Source: Lepidostoma basale (lineage: Eukaryota > Arthropoda > Insecta > Trichoptera > Lepidostomatidae). From it: a stretch of DNA of 64,000 nucleotides. This document shows positions 33,441 to 44,309 of the stretch, piece after piece. The translations under genes were made by a program, and so were the position numbers. The notes beneath the pieces were generated by a model, which saw only the letters and a program-made list of their open reading frames with translations, was not told the origin of the DNA and searched no databases. The stretch lies in NCBI GenBank assembly GCA_022606425.2, contig JAHDVF020001337.1, forward strand, positions 62,001 to 126,000, given 5' to 3'. Position 1 is the stretch's first letter. Every line of letters begins with the position of its first letter.

Positions 33441-33665
33441 TATGATGCTATTCATTCAGTTTTTGTAGGGAATGACATGGTCTGCCCTTCTAAGGCATTA
33501 TTAAACATTTGATAATGCCTTAGAAGGGCGAAACATGTTATTCCATAAAAATACTTAATAAAACTCCTAGAAGACAGACGTCTTCATTTATATGAATTAT
33601 TTATATGAAGCTTTACATTATTGTTCAAGAAACAATAAATTATGCTATTCAATAATAAGAATACA
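33441..33665. repeat. rep-H5 fold-back element
   Basis: The left arm has GACATGGTCTGCCCTTCTAA, GGCATTAT. The right arm has its reverse, TTTGATAATGCCTTAGAAGG, GCGAAACATGTT, then the family end ACAGACGTCTTCATTTATAT and TTGTTCAAGAAACAATAAAT. Stem II GCCTT/AGGGC followed by GAAACATGTT places it in the hammerhead-like group. C3 is T and the GTC is GTT. Confidence 0.75.
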
Positions 33666-33829
33666 AACGCTCACAGATCTTCGGGTTATAGTTTTTTTTG
33701 ACACCAATTGCCGAATGCAAACACTTTAAAACTTTTTTGTTTTAAGGCAATTTATCATTCCAACCATAATCTAAATGAGATATATTGGAAAAAGGGACAA
33801 ATTTAATATATGATATATTGTATTATATT

Positions 33830-34070
33830 TATAAACTGTTAAATTAATCGTATTATATTTTACGCGACAGCTGTTTCGTCAACCTATGTTGAAATCATCA
33901 GGTGTTATGTGATGATGTCAACATAGGTTGACAAAACAGCTGTCGCGTAAAATAAAATACAATTGTGAAACATACAACAAAGTTTTTTTTTAATTTAACA
34001 ATTTATAATATTAAAGTATCATAGTGTTTCGGCCAAAACAATAGACTATTTATTATATTTATGTTAAATA
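33830..34070. repeat. rep-H2 fold-back element
   Basis: Two inverted arms: CGCGACAGCTGTTTCGTCAA at left and, reversed, TTGACAAAACAGCTGTCGCG at right. The end GTGTTTCGGCCAAAACAATA lies near 34,025. This copy is less disturbed than those at 17.2 and 21.0 kb. Confidence 0.8.
33861..33905 (-). ncRNA. Hammerhead-ribozyme-like motif (rep-H2)
   Basis: On the minus strand: CTGATGA core (33901-33895), one unpaired T, stem II TCAAC/GTTGA with loop ATAG, GAAA (33877-33874), self-complementary ACAGCTGT as stem III, and GTC (33868-33866). Stem I is weak: only the first pair (C-G) is clear. Core and stem III match hammerheads of dimeric type, but the short stem I makes self-cleavage uncertain. Confidence 0.4.
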
Positions 34071-34407
34071 CTTGTGTTTTAATGACTTTGTTTGTAATTC
34101 TATGATGTAGAAGTTTATTAAACTAAAGTCTTGTTAATAGAGCCCATATTAGAGTACGTTAGATGTCTGATATTGTTTTCACTCGTGTACAAAGGCAGAG
34201 ACCGAGGTTAAAATGAAGCTGGTTCCTGAGACGAGCTCGATCAAAAAAGGTGACTTATCTAGATGAGTTATATACCATACACAACAATTATTTATTTAAA
34301 CATTTACACCAAGTGTTTTGTACAGCAAAAGTTTTAACCATATAAGAATTGTTACCCGTAATTATTAATTCCGTAAACGAGCTATTAATTTCTGGTTTAA
34401 ATAAATT

Positions 34408-34690
34408 CTGTAACTAATTCACCCTCACGGCATCTCCTCGAAGGGGTAGGTAGAAATAATGGCCCGACACACTGTTCTTTTCTAACATACTTTTCTCCCT
34501 TCCTCAACATTGACACATCGTGCCATGTATACACGTGGCCGAAATTTGACATTTGATATATTTGATCATGCCACATTTTTCTCGGTCTTTTCCTTTTTCC
34601 ATTTAACATATACTTTTTGACCATTCTTTCTTCATTCATTCTTTCCATTTGTCCAAATCATTTTAATGATCCTTTCAATATATTGTTCAT
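34408..34690 (-). pseudogene. rte-1 copy
   Basis: A minus-strand frame reads MERMNEERMVKKYML, then KRKRPRKMWHDQIYQMSNFG and HVYTW, the C-terminal block of RTE-like reverse transcriptases. It ends at the family terminus (CCTACCCCTTCGAGGAGATG on the minus strand). It keeps an 83-codon frame but has no catalytic part. Confidence 0.75.
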
Positions 34691-34819
34691 AACAATTTCG
34701 TACAGCATTCACTTCAAACTTTTTTTTTCAATAAATTTTTAAAACTTTGTTTTCAAAATGAAACCAAAATAGAAAGATAAATAGTAGATAGTTTTTTTTG
34801 TACTGTTTTATTTTATTTT

Positions 34820-35242
34820 TACATGGAAGTGAATCTTAGATTTAGTGGAAGAAGGATAAAAGTAAGATAAATGTCGTAGAAAAAAATAATGTGTAGTAAA
34901 AAAATGTATGATAGAATATCTAATGAAGAAGGAAGAAAGTAATGTAAGAGTCACTAAGATGGCTTGCACATATAGAACGAATGGGCGAGGGAAGGCTGGT
35001 TAAAAATATTTATACAAGTGTGAATGGAAAAAGTCGAGGAAGGCCAAGGAAGACATGGTGTGATCAAAATAATCAATGATAGAAAGGCGGGCATGTTCGA
35101 AATAGTAATAATCAAAGAGTGTGCGAGTCACAGTGTTTGAATGTAGAAGAGGTGGGAGAGATATGTCAGGATAAATCCGTCTAGCGCTCCATCCTCTTTG
35201 TCTGCCCCTCCGGAAAACGGGTGATGTTTAGTTAGTTGGTTA
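34820..35242 (+). pseudogene. rte-1 copy
   Basis: Fragments in order: MYDRISNEEGRK, then LRWLAHIERMGEGRLVKNIY, NGKSRGRPRKTWCDQ and the terminus CTGCCCCTCCGGAAAACGGG, GTTTAGTTAGTTGG. Several stops and frameshifts. It lies 130 bp from the oppositely oriented copy at 34,408-34,690, so two 3' ends diverge here. Confidence 0.75.
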
Positions 35243-36179
35243 ACAAAGTTAAGTTTTCTTATTTATTTAAATGATATGTCGTGTTCAATAATTGATTATG
35301 AATGTTAATCCTGATGCATCCTAATATACGGTTTAATAATGAACAGAAATATGAGCTTATAAAATTAAACTAAAACTGCGAACATTAATAAATAAATGAT
35401 TATCTCCAGAGAATCGGAGATGGATATTTTTCATTTTATTTAACTTACTCAAATGTTTTTAAATAATGTTTTCAATCTATGCTGTAAATTAATTAAATAT
35501 CAATAAACATATTTGTTGAAAACCTTTCAAAATTTCAACCAGGTTTAATAACAAATAATAAACCTGCTTCAACATAGTGTGCCATTTGTAACTCATAAAT
35601 AAACAAATGTGCAAAGTATATTAAACAAAAAAAGTTTAATAGTAAATTAAACGACGTTCATCGTTAGACGTAGAAAACACTTTTTTCTTTTAGATTTAGT
35701 AATTTTAATTATATCTTCGTATTGTGATTACCAATGTTAGTATAAGATTAATAACAAGCCATTTTACTAACAATGCTACTAACATCATATTTTATGTAGT
35801 GGTCACGATACAGGCCATGCCTAGTGTGACAACTACAGTCCATCAACTTTTTGGCAAATTGTAAAATAAAACATGTAAAATGTAAATAAAATAATAAAAA
35901 TAAAATAATATATTGCATTTTATTGAAAGAAAATTTTTAAATACGTAATGTTAGAAAATTTTATTTAAAATGAAAATAAAGAACATTCTTAGAAATATAA
36001 AAGCCAAAAATTTTAATGCTGTACTGTGTTTATCAGTTGAGACTACCCATTTCTGACAGTTTAACAAAGTGAAAAAGCCCTATCCATCGACCATGTTTCT
36101 TATATCCGCGACAATGATCCATCAGTGAAGACAAGATAAGGGAGCGAACGTAAAAGGGAGCGAAGGATTATTCTGGTTC
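35243..36179. other. No gene seen
   Basis: AT-rich DNA. Nothing recognisable. Confidence 0.5.
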
Positions 36180-36760
36180 AAGTTTATCTTCATCCCTTAT
36201 GCAGGCCTCGCATCTGTCCGCGGAGGCTGCGAGACGGGCTGGAGGCTGTAACTTTCACCCAAAAACGTCGTTAATTGGTAACTGTGTCAGCGGGGATGCC
36301 GGGGGTGGCGGGGTCGGCCGCCCGTACCCCGCCGTGCGTCATTACGTCGCCTAACGTCGCGGCGTCAACACCGCGCGCCGGGACGCTCGTCCACCCCTCT
36401 GCGCGGATCTCCGGCGCTTCTACAATGGTTGTGACTTCTAACGTGACAAAGTAACATTTAATTATACACGGTTCGAGTTAATATCCCCTTCCCCGGGCCG
36501 CCGGCATATCAACAGTTTGCGGGACAGTTCGCGAGTGATGCCGGCGAATACGTAGCGATCGATATAGAATGTGATTCGAGTATCGGATCGGGACTGACTT
36601 TTCGGCGCTTTTCTTCAAAACAAAACAAACCCCTCGGGCGAGTGACAGCGCAGTCGGCCCGCTACCGTTAGCTGCACCTCTCTCGTGACTCTGGCGACTG
36701 GAGGATGGAACCGAGTGTCGGGAGTGCTGGCTGTGCGGTGTATCATAATTCGGTTGTTTA
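36180..36760. other. GC-rich, CpG-containing island
   Basis: About 36,200-36,420 is strongly GC-rich with many CpG dinucleotides (GGCGGGGTCGGCCGCCCGTA, then GTCGCGGCGTCAACACCGCG). It continues more moderately to 36,760. In an AT-rich insect genome this could be a promoter or 5' exon region. No frame with a known domain and no clear splice junction was found, so no gene is called. Confidence 0.4.
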
Positions 36761-37950
36761 TTAAATGTAGTTAAAGTAATTAGCCATATTGCTCCAGTGT
36801 AACCATGTGATGTTATTGTCTTACGTGTTTTTAATATTTCTATTGAAATTGATATGTTACTACTAAATATGGTTGTGAGCGTCAACAATAATGTGTGTTT
36901 CTAATATCTTTCTATTCTTCTCGTTATTCATCTCCGCTGAGGACTAAAACTCGACATCATTTTTACCAGAAAGGTTGGTTCCTCATTCTCTTATTTCTTC
37001 AACTCATTTGAAGTTTTCCTCTAAATATGATCACGATTTTCAAACTATACCCTTTGCTCTTTTAATAGAAATTCAAGCCACGACATACATCAATTAATTT
37101 TTAAATTTAACAATCATGGTAGATATATAATTACTATTAAATGATAACCATTTATAATTGAATACAGAAATGCAAACTTTTAAATGTTTTTAAGTTTAAT
37201 TTTAATTTAATAATGCCACTGATTTTTGTTCATATTCTTAAGTAAATTAAATTATACAAATTGATTATAACGAACGTATAGGCGGGAACTATTCGGGATA
37301 AAAAATCTAAAATTATTATATCAAATGAACTATTAAAGTATAATACAATACTAATTTAGTTGATTATTGCTTATTTAACTTGTTCAAGTAATCACTGGCC
37401 CCGAAGTAGCGCTGGCCATACAAAAGGAATTTTACAGCCACTGTAACGAAGGGGATTCCCGCCAGGCGCTGCATTCTGCAATCGGCATAGCACCAAGAAG
37501 GCTGAGTTAGAAAAACTTTCCCAGTAAAAATAGAAAAGTTTTCGAATTTTTAAATGAATGTACTATTGCGGTTTGAATGAAAAATAAGTACTTTCTATTA
37601 ACATAGTATCAATTAGGATAATTGATGGCTGATGGTCACAAAATTGTCAATTATGAAAAATAAAAATAAAATATTTTTTTTTAACCTAATTGGTGTTAAA
37701 CATAAAGGTGCAAAGATGCAAAGTGATTGAATAATATAGGGTAGTTCAAATATTATCTTAAAGCCGCCACTTGCGCTACAAGACATGTTATAATTAACAG
37801 TTTTCTCCTTTTCGTTGTTTTATGTTTAAACCAATTTTAGAATAAGCAGCCTGAAATTTTGTATTTATTAATTTTCTTCGGAATGAAATCTTGTGTATTA
37901 ATTAAGTTTATAGATTTCAATGAGTTCCATTTAAACGAAATGTCAGAAAA
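36761..37950. other. No gene seen
   Basis: Mostly AT-rich. A moderately GC-rich block at 37,395-37,505 has no recognisable frame. Confidence 0.5.
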
Positions 37951-37954
37951 ATAA

Positions 37955-38100
37955 GCTTGAAGAAAACATGGAAGATCAAATTATTCTACCACATAAAAGC
38001 GGCCATATTCGAAGTTGCAAAAATCGTCGAGTGTGCATGTTACGATATAAGAATATATAAGAATCTCGAGAGGTATGTCCGAATAGAGTATAATAATACG
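37955..38100 (+). pseudogene. rte-1 copy, internal piece
   Basis: It reads KKTWKIKLFYHIKAA in one frame. With one frame change it fits the family blocks RKTW..QI, NVGHVR.RKNRR and ESREV. It lacks the terminal tail. Confidence 0.5.
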
Positions 38101-38454
38101 TGTAATATTCAATATTCACCATTTCTTTCATTTATACGTTATCTTAATATTTAAATGTTAAAATTACAAAACGCCAGGATTAATCTGGAAACACAAAACA
38201 ATCTCACCAAAATATTTTTAAAGTAAAATATTGTTATATTAAATAATATATTTTTTGGTATATTTTTTTTAAGATCAATTTATCCACGTACAGTCGAAAT
38301 AGCAAGAAGTAAGTAGAATTAAACATAATAAATAGAAATAAGTTTTATTTTATAAATATATTATTTGTACTAAACATATTATTTTGTTACATTATTTAGA
38401 AAATTAAACTTTTTAGTATTGAAGCTATTAAAAAAATCCTTTATGCACATATTA

Positions 38455-38645
38455 TATTGACAGACTTTAAATCTCACCTAAAACCCCACCTTTTCAAAAT
38501 ATCCTATAAAATGTAAAAAACGGTTATCTGATTGCTGGTGTCACATGCAGCTCTCATGACTAAAAACATTGTCAAAGCGCCCTTGAGGTGAGCTATTCAC
38601 GAAAACGGCGCTATAAAAATTAGCCTAATTATTATTATTATTATA
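38455..38645 (+). pseudogene. CR1/L2-like RT terminal fragment with (ATT)n tail
   Basis: TDFKSHLKPHLFKISYKM fits the 'FK..LKT.LF..AY' C-terminus of CR1/L2-type reverse transcriptases. A short 3' UTR follows with GAAAACGGCGCTATAAAAAT, ending in (ATT)n near 38,625-38,645, a typical tail for this group. Confidence 0.65.
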
Positions 38646-38714
38646 TCACAACACTTCATTTTACGAATTTCAATATACTCGTATAGCCTTCCTTTAGTTA
38701 CTGATTAGTTAAGA

Positions 38715-39335
38715 TATGAAAATGACCGTTCATAATGGAGTTCTGGTTCCAACCCTTAGATATTAAAGTGGAACAATGCTCTGGTAGAAGTAGGATGAGA
38801 GCAGAATGAATGAGGTGGAGAAAAGATCCCATTGTAGAGTAAAAATATGTATGGTAGAATTTTAGATACTGTTATCATGAAGGAAGATAGAAGAAGACAT
38901 TATTATGAATAAACTTATGAAAGGATCATGGAACTCATGGATCAATAATAATGACTATGAGAATAGAGCACGGTGTTTAAGAAGACTGATAAATTGACGG
39001 GTTTGTAATATGGGGTGACCCTTTATATAACAATGTGTATAAGGGTGTTTTTTTATAGCTATACAAATTCAAAATATAAAAAACACATTAAAATAATGTT
39101 AATGTGTGTGATATTGGCTTTATTAAATAGATAATTTTATGCCATTATTGTTTAAATATAATTTCGGGCAAATGAGCGCCATGGCTAGCTCGAATTTAAC
39201 AATGCTGCTAGTTTAAAAACCAAACCTCTAAAAAAAAACACCCTATACTAAAAGCTAGAGAGATATGTCGACAAAGTAGTGCGGCGGTTCATTCTCCGTG
39301 TCTACCTGTCTGGGGAAATAGTATTTAGTAATAAT
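38715..39335 (+). pseudogene. rte-1 copy split by rep-T
   Basis: It begins like the 63,767 copy (AAAATGACCGTTCATAATGG). It decays through stops, is interrupted by the 203-bp rep-T at 39,042-39,244, and resumes with AGAGAGATATGTCGAC and the terminus GTGCGGCGGTTCATTCTCCG. The family 3' end is degraded after 39,320. Confidence 0.65.
39042..39244. mobile_element. rep-T copy, internally deleted
   Basis: The termini AGGGTGTTTTTTTATAG and, reversed, AGGGTGTTTTTTTTTAGAG are inverted repeats. ATA flanks it on both sides, compatible with a 2-3 bp target duplication. Interior blocks match the 485-bp copy at 8,979, with about 280 bp missing. Confidence 0.75.
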
Positions 39336-39419
39336 ACTTAGTATATATAATAATATCTAGTAATAATTTCTTTAGCTTACTTAGAGATTTTTTTACCAGT
39401 TCACTGCATTACAATTTTT

Positions 39420-39790
39420 TTAACAATCCATCTTTATGTATTGTTTCTTGAAAAATTATGTAAAACTCCATATTGATAATATTAATGAAAACGTCTGCCT
39501 TTAATATATTATATTTTAGATGGAATGACATGTTTCGCTTACTGCATCAATTGTTTACATTAGATAATGCCTTAGAAGGGCTAAGCATGTCATTCTATCT
39601 AAAATATAATAAAAATCCTAGAAAACAGGCGTTTTCATTCAAAATAATAATTCCATCTTTATATCTACCATTGCGTATAATTTAGAAAGAAATGTTTTGC
39701 CTAACTGCAACATTATCAAATATTGGAAAATGACTTAAAAAGGTGAACAAGTCATTACCATAATATAAAATAAACTTTCTAGAAAACAGA
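39420..39790. repeat. rep-H5 fold-back element plus decayed second copy
   Basis: Left arm GAATGACATGTTTCGCTTAC; right arm TTAGATAATGCCTTAGAAGG, GCTAAGCATGTCATTC, with family ends ATTGTTTCTTGAAAAATTAT and AGGCGTTTTCATTC. The right-arm GAAA is mutated to TAAG. 39,680-39,790 is a further decayed arm. Confidence 0.65.
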
Positions 39791-39839
39791 CTATTACTTA
39801 ATAATTCATTATTATTAAATATGAAGTAATATATTATTT

Positions 39840-40110
39840 ATTTTTTTATTCTTTTATATACTTTGTATATACAACACTAACTTTAAAAAATAATAACATA
39901 TCAGACATGTTTCGGACAACCGGTCCTTCTTCAGTGATACATATTATAAAGATACATATTTAAAATACCATAAAATTGTTTACAAATATGATTAGTTACA
40001 GATGTTAAAAAGATTTATTTTGGAACGTTTATTATTGTAAAAAAACAACAAATATCTAATGAGAATATTTTATAAAAAATCTTCTTTCAATTATATCCTT
40101 AATTAAAACA
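39840..40110 (-). repeat. rep-H1 copy
   Basis: It shows CTTTGTATATACAACACTAA at one end, the motif, then an AT-rich linker with AAATTGTTTACAAATATGAT shared by all rep-H1 copies. Confidence 0.65.
39898..39940 (-). ncRNA. Hammerhead-ribozyme-like motif (rep-H1), best preserved
   Basis: On the minus strand: stem I GTATCA (39940-39935); core CTGAAGA (39934-39928); one unpaired A (39927); stem II GGAC (39926-39923) with GTCC (39917-39914); GAAA (39913-39910); self-complementary ACATGT; GTC (39906-39904); stem I partner TGATAT (39903-39898). Stem I has five Watson-Crick pairs and one G-U. All invariant core letters (C3 U4 G5 A6, G8 A9, GAAA, GUC) are present. Cleavage would fall between 39,904 and 39,903. 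The single unpaired base before stem II is the only departure. Confidence 0.55.
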
Positions 40111-40290
40111 AAAGCGTCGCTCGTCTTTTTATATTGTAATAAAAATAATATGATATTTTTCTATGTCAGTTTGTAATTCGTTCTCACCGAACCTTTTTTG
40201 CAATCAAATTAAACTGACATCTTATTTATCAAGATAACATAAACTGACAAAATATGGTGAAAAACACCCATTCAAATTCGAATTAAAAAA

Positions 40291-40500
40291 TTTAACTAAC
40301 TAACCATCACGCCGTCTCCACGGAAAGGTAGGCAGAAAAATGGACCGCCACACTGTTCTGTCCTGACATACTTCTCTTGCTTTCTCTATACTCATACATC
40401 TTGTCATGCACGCACGTCGATTTCTCCGAGTCCTCACGTGACCGACATTTAATATTTGATTGATTTGATCATGCCACGTATTCCAATTTTCTTTATATAT
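40291..40500 (-). pseudogene. rte-1 copy
   Basis: Minus-strand terminus CCTTTCCGTGGAGACGGCGT, GATGGTTAGTTAG, preceded by blocks matching TCACGTGAGGACTCGGAGAA and GTGGCATGATCAAATCAATC of the family. Confidence 0.7.
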
Positions 40501-40559
40501 TCTAAATGGAAATTACAAAACACATAATGAATTTAATTCACCGTTTTGGAAGAATACAT

Positions 40560-41020
40560 CGACCTAAGAACACAAGAACAATGCGACACTGATAAGGCTG
40601 AATATTCTAGAAATATTTTTATTATACTATTCTGTGTTTTATATTCTGTTCCAATATGAAACATGTCAATCTCATAAGCGATCATATTGAGCAGTTAAGT
40701 TATTCTCCTCAACGGCATCGTCAGAAGCAGGTTGGTTCTGATGGGAGATAATATTATTCAGTGCTGTCGAATGTATCCAACCGGAACAAAAATATAGACA
40801 TTTTTTAAAATGACGGAATTCCCTTGGAATCCCCATAATAAGTCTACTAAAATGGGGTTGCATGAACTCATCTCTTCTTATTTGCAAACCATAGGTCCGC
40901 AGCATGCCCAAGAAGAATGCGGTGGGATAAAGCCACGAGTAGCTACCAAACAACCTCATGTAGATATATCTCAGAAAACTTGCCTGAATTCTCTTCAACA
41001 TTTGTAATGATATTTTTCTT
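40560..41020 (-). pseudogene. jky-1 copy: RT C-terminal part
   Basis: A minus-strand frame (41,001-40,672) reads MLKRIQASFLRYIYMRLFGS, then YSWLYPTAFFLGMLRT. It corresponds to the ERVQEKCLRYLYM and SYPWLYPTAFLVGMLG blocks of the copy at 5.4 kb. Later parts (NNIISHQNQPASDDAVEENN) preserve the 'RTNL..P.G...' region out of frame. No palm domain. Confidence 0.75.
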
Positions 41021-41073
41021 GAATAACTAGTGTTTAACGCCGTAGTAAATATATTATTATGCCATTTTTTGCC

Positions 41074-41304
41074 TCACATAGGCATAGGCGTATTTTTAGA
41101 AAACTGACGTATCCATTCATATTCAATATTTGCGGCTTTTCTTTTCTTCAAGTCAATAGCTTGTCGATTTTTCTCTTGCCATTGTGGTAGAAGGTAATGC
41201 CGATTTGTGTAGTTATCAATGGCACCGAGTATTAGTAAAAGCCTACATGAGGGACCCTTCCTCGTTTCGTTAGTCGACAGTTTTAACAACAACACCAAAA
41301 ACAA
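41074..41304 (-). other. Unrecognised 76-codon frame
   Basis: An open frame with a basic, Lys/Arg-rich centre (NRQAIDLKKRKAANIEYEW) lies directly upstream of the jky-1 fragment on the same strand. It could be an upstream part of that element, but I cannot match it to an RT motif. Confidence 0.25.
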
Positions 41305-41307
41305 TCA

Positions 41308-41440
41308 CGCCGTTTTTCCGCAGCGGTAGGCAGAGAGAATAGACCGCCACACTACTCTTTCCTGACATACCTCTCTAGCTTCCTCCACATTCATACAGCG
41401 AGTCTTACACGCACGTCGATTCTTTCGACAGTTTTAAACT
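41308..41440 (-). pseudogene. rte-1 copy, terminal part
   Basis: Minus strand: GAAAGAATCGACGTGCGTGT, then ATGAATGTGGAGGAAGCTAG, the CTGCCTACCGCTGCGG terminus and AACGGCGTGATTG. The tail differs from TTAG here. Confidence 0.7.
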
Positions 41441-42559
41441 AAGCTATAAACAGCTACTCAATTAATTCATATTATTAATTGCAAGTGTAGTGGTATTCTT
41501 AATAAAGTGCAAGGGAGATTTTAATTTAAAATTTGAAGTTATGTTGTAAAATTGGATTATAATCGAAAAAATCTTTTACTGAGAAATTACAGATTTCATG
41601 TAGCTCTCTGAGTTAATTTTCAATTTTCTTAGTTTTTCAATGTCTCAGAATACTATTGTGGTTTTGTAAAACAACTGCTCTTAGTAAATCTGAAATATGA
41701 TACTATAGAACTCTATGTACCGTCCTCAGCTATAACGTTTTTTAATTAAACACAGATTACAAATAGGTTTTCTCGTGAATCAATTACAAGTGCCATATCT
41801 TAAATACTGCGAGTGTGTCTTAGGAATTAGTTATTTCGAGTTGAGTGAATTCTGCTTTTCATGTTTTAAAAAATGAATGAGTTTATGGAAGCCGCGCGAA
41901 ATTGGGTTCACGTATAAATCGCTGTAAGGAGAAATATTATGATGAACATACGTAGTCTCATAACAGTCCAATCGTCTGAAGTCGTAAATCAATATCGTCT
42001 CGGAGCGTGTAGGGGCGGAGGGAAGGGCTGGGAGGCTGTGGGCCACGGGATTCGGAGGGAGGCAAACGGCTAAATTATAACTAAGGACAGGGAGAAACTT
42101 TCACCAATCCATCATTGTTTCTCTGGAAATTATGAATATCTATCTCTGTCAGAGTTGTCCCGAATTTTTATGCTTCGCACATGTCTATAGTACATCGTGG
42201 ATTCATACAAAATGAAAGCTCATATTAGACATATTTCACTTATTTTATACAAGCGATACGTTCTCAACACTGAGTCTGCTCTAGACTCATGATCATCATA
42301 GGCTGTCCCTCGTGTCTGAGGAAGACTGCCCTTCACGGTTGTGGGTCCGCATGTGGCAAAACACCCCAATCCTGAACCCACATAATCCAGGGGCATCTAG
42401 GCAGTAGAAAAATCTAGAGCCTGTTCATTGTTAATGATTTGGAATATAAAAAAATAGGTATTTTTATATGAATTCAAATTTATTTAATTTTTTATACTAG
42501 GCACTCATTTTGGGGTTAATCTTTATAAACTTATAGATATAAAATACCAATAAACTTTG
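41441..42559. other. No gene seen
   Basis: AT-rich with a purine-rich GC patch at 42,000-42,065. A block at 42,270-42,420 (GAAGACTGCCCTTCACGG) looks repeat-like, but I see no second copy in this window. Confidence 0.45.
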
Positions 42560-42730
42560 TATTTAACCGCGGTATGGTTATTATAATTGATGCCAAATAG
42601 TTTTGCTGGGACCAAAGCTTCATCAGGGTAGTAAATAACTAGTATTATATTGACCTGATTAAACTTGGCTCCAGCCAAAACAGTTGGCATAAATTAAAAT
42701 AACCATACCAAAGTCAAAATGTAGATTTTT
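42560..42730. repeat. Small fold-back repeat
   Basis: Two inverted arms: GCCAAATAGTTTTGCTGGGA, CCAAAG at left and GGCTCCAGCCAAAACAGTTG, GCAT at right. The minus-strand left arm reads CTGATGAAGCTTTGGTCCCA, GCAAAAC, which echoes the hammerhead-like order, but GAAA is lost in both arms. Confidence 0.5.
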
Positions 42731-42894
42731 ATTTATTATTTGATATCTATAAGTTTTAAAATATGTTTTAACCTTGGCATTGTTCTAGACATATTTTAAA
42801 AATATTATACACCCATTGTCGAGAAGATGATGTAAACTTCATAGTTTTAATAATAAAAAATATATTTTGGTTAGCTTTTGTAATATGAATTTTC

Positions 42895-43020
42895 TTACTA
42901 TCCATTTTTGATAATTAATACGAATGGAAACGTCTGTATTCTACAAGTTTTATTACAACATATTTATTGTGAATCACATTTTTTGCCTGTCTAAAGCATT
43001 ATCAAATGGAATGAAATACA
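42895..43020 (-). repeat. rep-H5 single arm
   Basis: It has the family end GGAAACGTCTGTATTCTACA, AGTTTTATTA, then AAAGCATTATCAAATGG. The motif itself is decayed (ACATTTTTTGCCTG). Confidence 0.5.
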
Positions 43021-43114
43021 ATTCTATTATGTATCATTATTTAATTATTATTATTATTATGTTGAATCGCTCTTCACATCATTACAGAGCGAAACTATTC
43101 GACGTAAAGAATAT

Positions 43115-43246
43115 ATATATTATATTGATTCTCGTGACATGTGATAGGTAGCTAATATATCGCCATTTTATTGTCAAGTGTTAAAGAATCGAAGCCGGGG
43201 CTTTCAGTGTGGCAGTCACAGCACTTACCACTCGGCCACGAAGGTA
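43115..43246 (-). repeat. tRNA-derived SINE, second copy
   Basis: On the minus strand CCTTCGTGGCCGAGTGGTAA holds the A box. The B box is mutated. The tail block CTACCTATCACATG matches the copy at 17,545-17,725. Confidence 0.7.
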
Positions 43247-43389
43247 TAAAAACATGTCTGAAATAGTTAGATAATAAAGATCTCATAATGGCGGTAACTG
43301 CAGGATAATAATGTTTTATGTCCACTATGTTCCATTTACGATGGGTATTTTAAATAATTCAGTTTAAAGGCTCCAAAGAGCTCTCCATT

Positions 43390-43656
43390 CATGTTCGGAT
43401 TAAGACCGCCAAGCCAGTTGTAGTGACGCGACTCACGCGACTAGACACGGCCCAGTACGGGGCCGACACGCAGGCCAGGAGCGGCGCCCACTCTAGCAAT
43501 ACTTTATTGGGCGAGGACGGGGGCTCATTAGCCGGGGGTGCAACCCCCATTTTGTTTACTATTTTTGTGTTCTGTCGAGTCATTAAACCGCGGGTCAAGG
43601 TTCAAAATCGACTTGTTATCGTTTTTGGGTTACAAGGTTTCTCAATCATATCGTAA
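43390..43656 (+). other. GC-rich block with unrecognised frame
   Basis: A GC-rich patch (43,420-43,545) sits in AT-rich DNA. A 77-codon plus-strand frame (from 43,423) reads TRLTRLDTAQYGADTQARSG; the minus strand is also open. No domain is recognisable. It may be unique host DNA such as exon, control DNA or conserved non-coding sequence. Confidence 0.3.
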
Positions 43657-43660
43657 CATT

Positions 43661-43815
43661 TCTACATATAAATAAAACTCAATGTTGTCTTTGTGTGAAT
43701 ACCATTTACTCGACAAATAGCCAGTAGATCGAGCTCAATCTTTCAGAATTGATTAAATGGAATACGGCGGTGGTTATAGGCATATTTTTGTTATTAATAG
43801 AGCAATAACTGAGGA
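43661..43815 (+). mobile_element. Helitron 5'-end fragment, third copy
   Basis: It begins TCTACATATAAATAAAACTC, comparable to the TC-start of copies A and B. It later has ATAGGCATATTTTTGTTATT, AATAGAGC, matching their first 150 bp. The body and 3' end are absent. Confidence 0.6.
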
Positions 43816-43854
43816 ACATCAGGATATCAGATGATCTAAAACATATAAATGAGT

Positions 43855-43995
43855 AATGATTTTACTGAAATCTCTTGATGGAAGTTCATTTTAAATAATA
43901 ATTAAATAAAACGATGTTTTTTAACTACTTCCACTTTTGTCTTTATTTAGACAGCGACCGGTTTCGCCAGACTCGCTGGCATCGACAGACCAGTT
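43855..43995 (-). repeat. rep-H3 single arm
   Basis: Nearly identical to the left arm at 32,525-32,650 (GATGTTTTTTAACTACTTCC through CGACCGGTTTCGCCAG), then CTCGCTGGCATCGACAGACC. It ends abruptly at an rte-1 terminus. Confidence 0.75.
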
Positions 43996-44044
43996 CTACC
44001 TACCCCTTCGGTGAGACGGCGTGATGGTTAGTTAGTTAGTTAAT
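43990..44044 (+). repeat. rte-1 3' terminus with TTAG tail
   Basis: ACCTACCCCTTCGGTGAGAC, GGCGTGATGG, then (TTAG)4 up to 44,044. It is fused directly to rep-H3, showing insertion of a severely 5'-truncated copy. Confidence 0.75.
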
Positions 44045-44071
44045 TATTTGTTATTTATTTTTAAAAACATA

Positions 44072-44125
44072 ATCGGGTGTTGGTCTAGGGGATAGAACAC
44101 TTGGCTCCTGATCAAGGGACTTAAA
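44072..44125 (+). repeat. Truncated tRNA-like SINE head
   Basis: GTTGGTCTAGGGGATAGAAC and TTGGCTCCTGATCAAGGGAC match the head at 9,593, but the B box is missing. Confidence 0.5.
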
Positions 44126-44309
44126 CATTTAACTTACCTACTGAGAATATTGATTTTCTATTAACTTAAAAAGGGTTGAAAATTGTGATCTTATGCTTAT
44201 AGTAAATTCCGGAATATTTTTCAATATACCTGCTGTATTTTTTTTTAGTTACAAACCAATTTGAATTGGCGAAAATAATTGATAAAAGAGCAAACATCCC
44301 GGAAGTTAA

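Noticed and set aside
36478..36888. 136-codon minus-strand frame in the GC-rich island
   Set aside because: No domain, biased composition and no splice or start support. I kept only the island as a feature.
43998..44044. Interstitial telomere repeat
   Set aside because: The unit is TTAG, not TTAGG, and always follows the rte-1 terminus. It is a retrotransposon tail.
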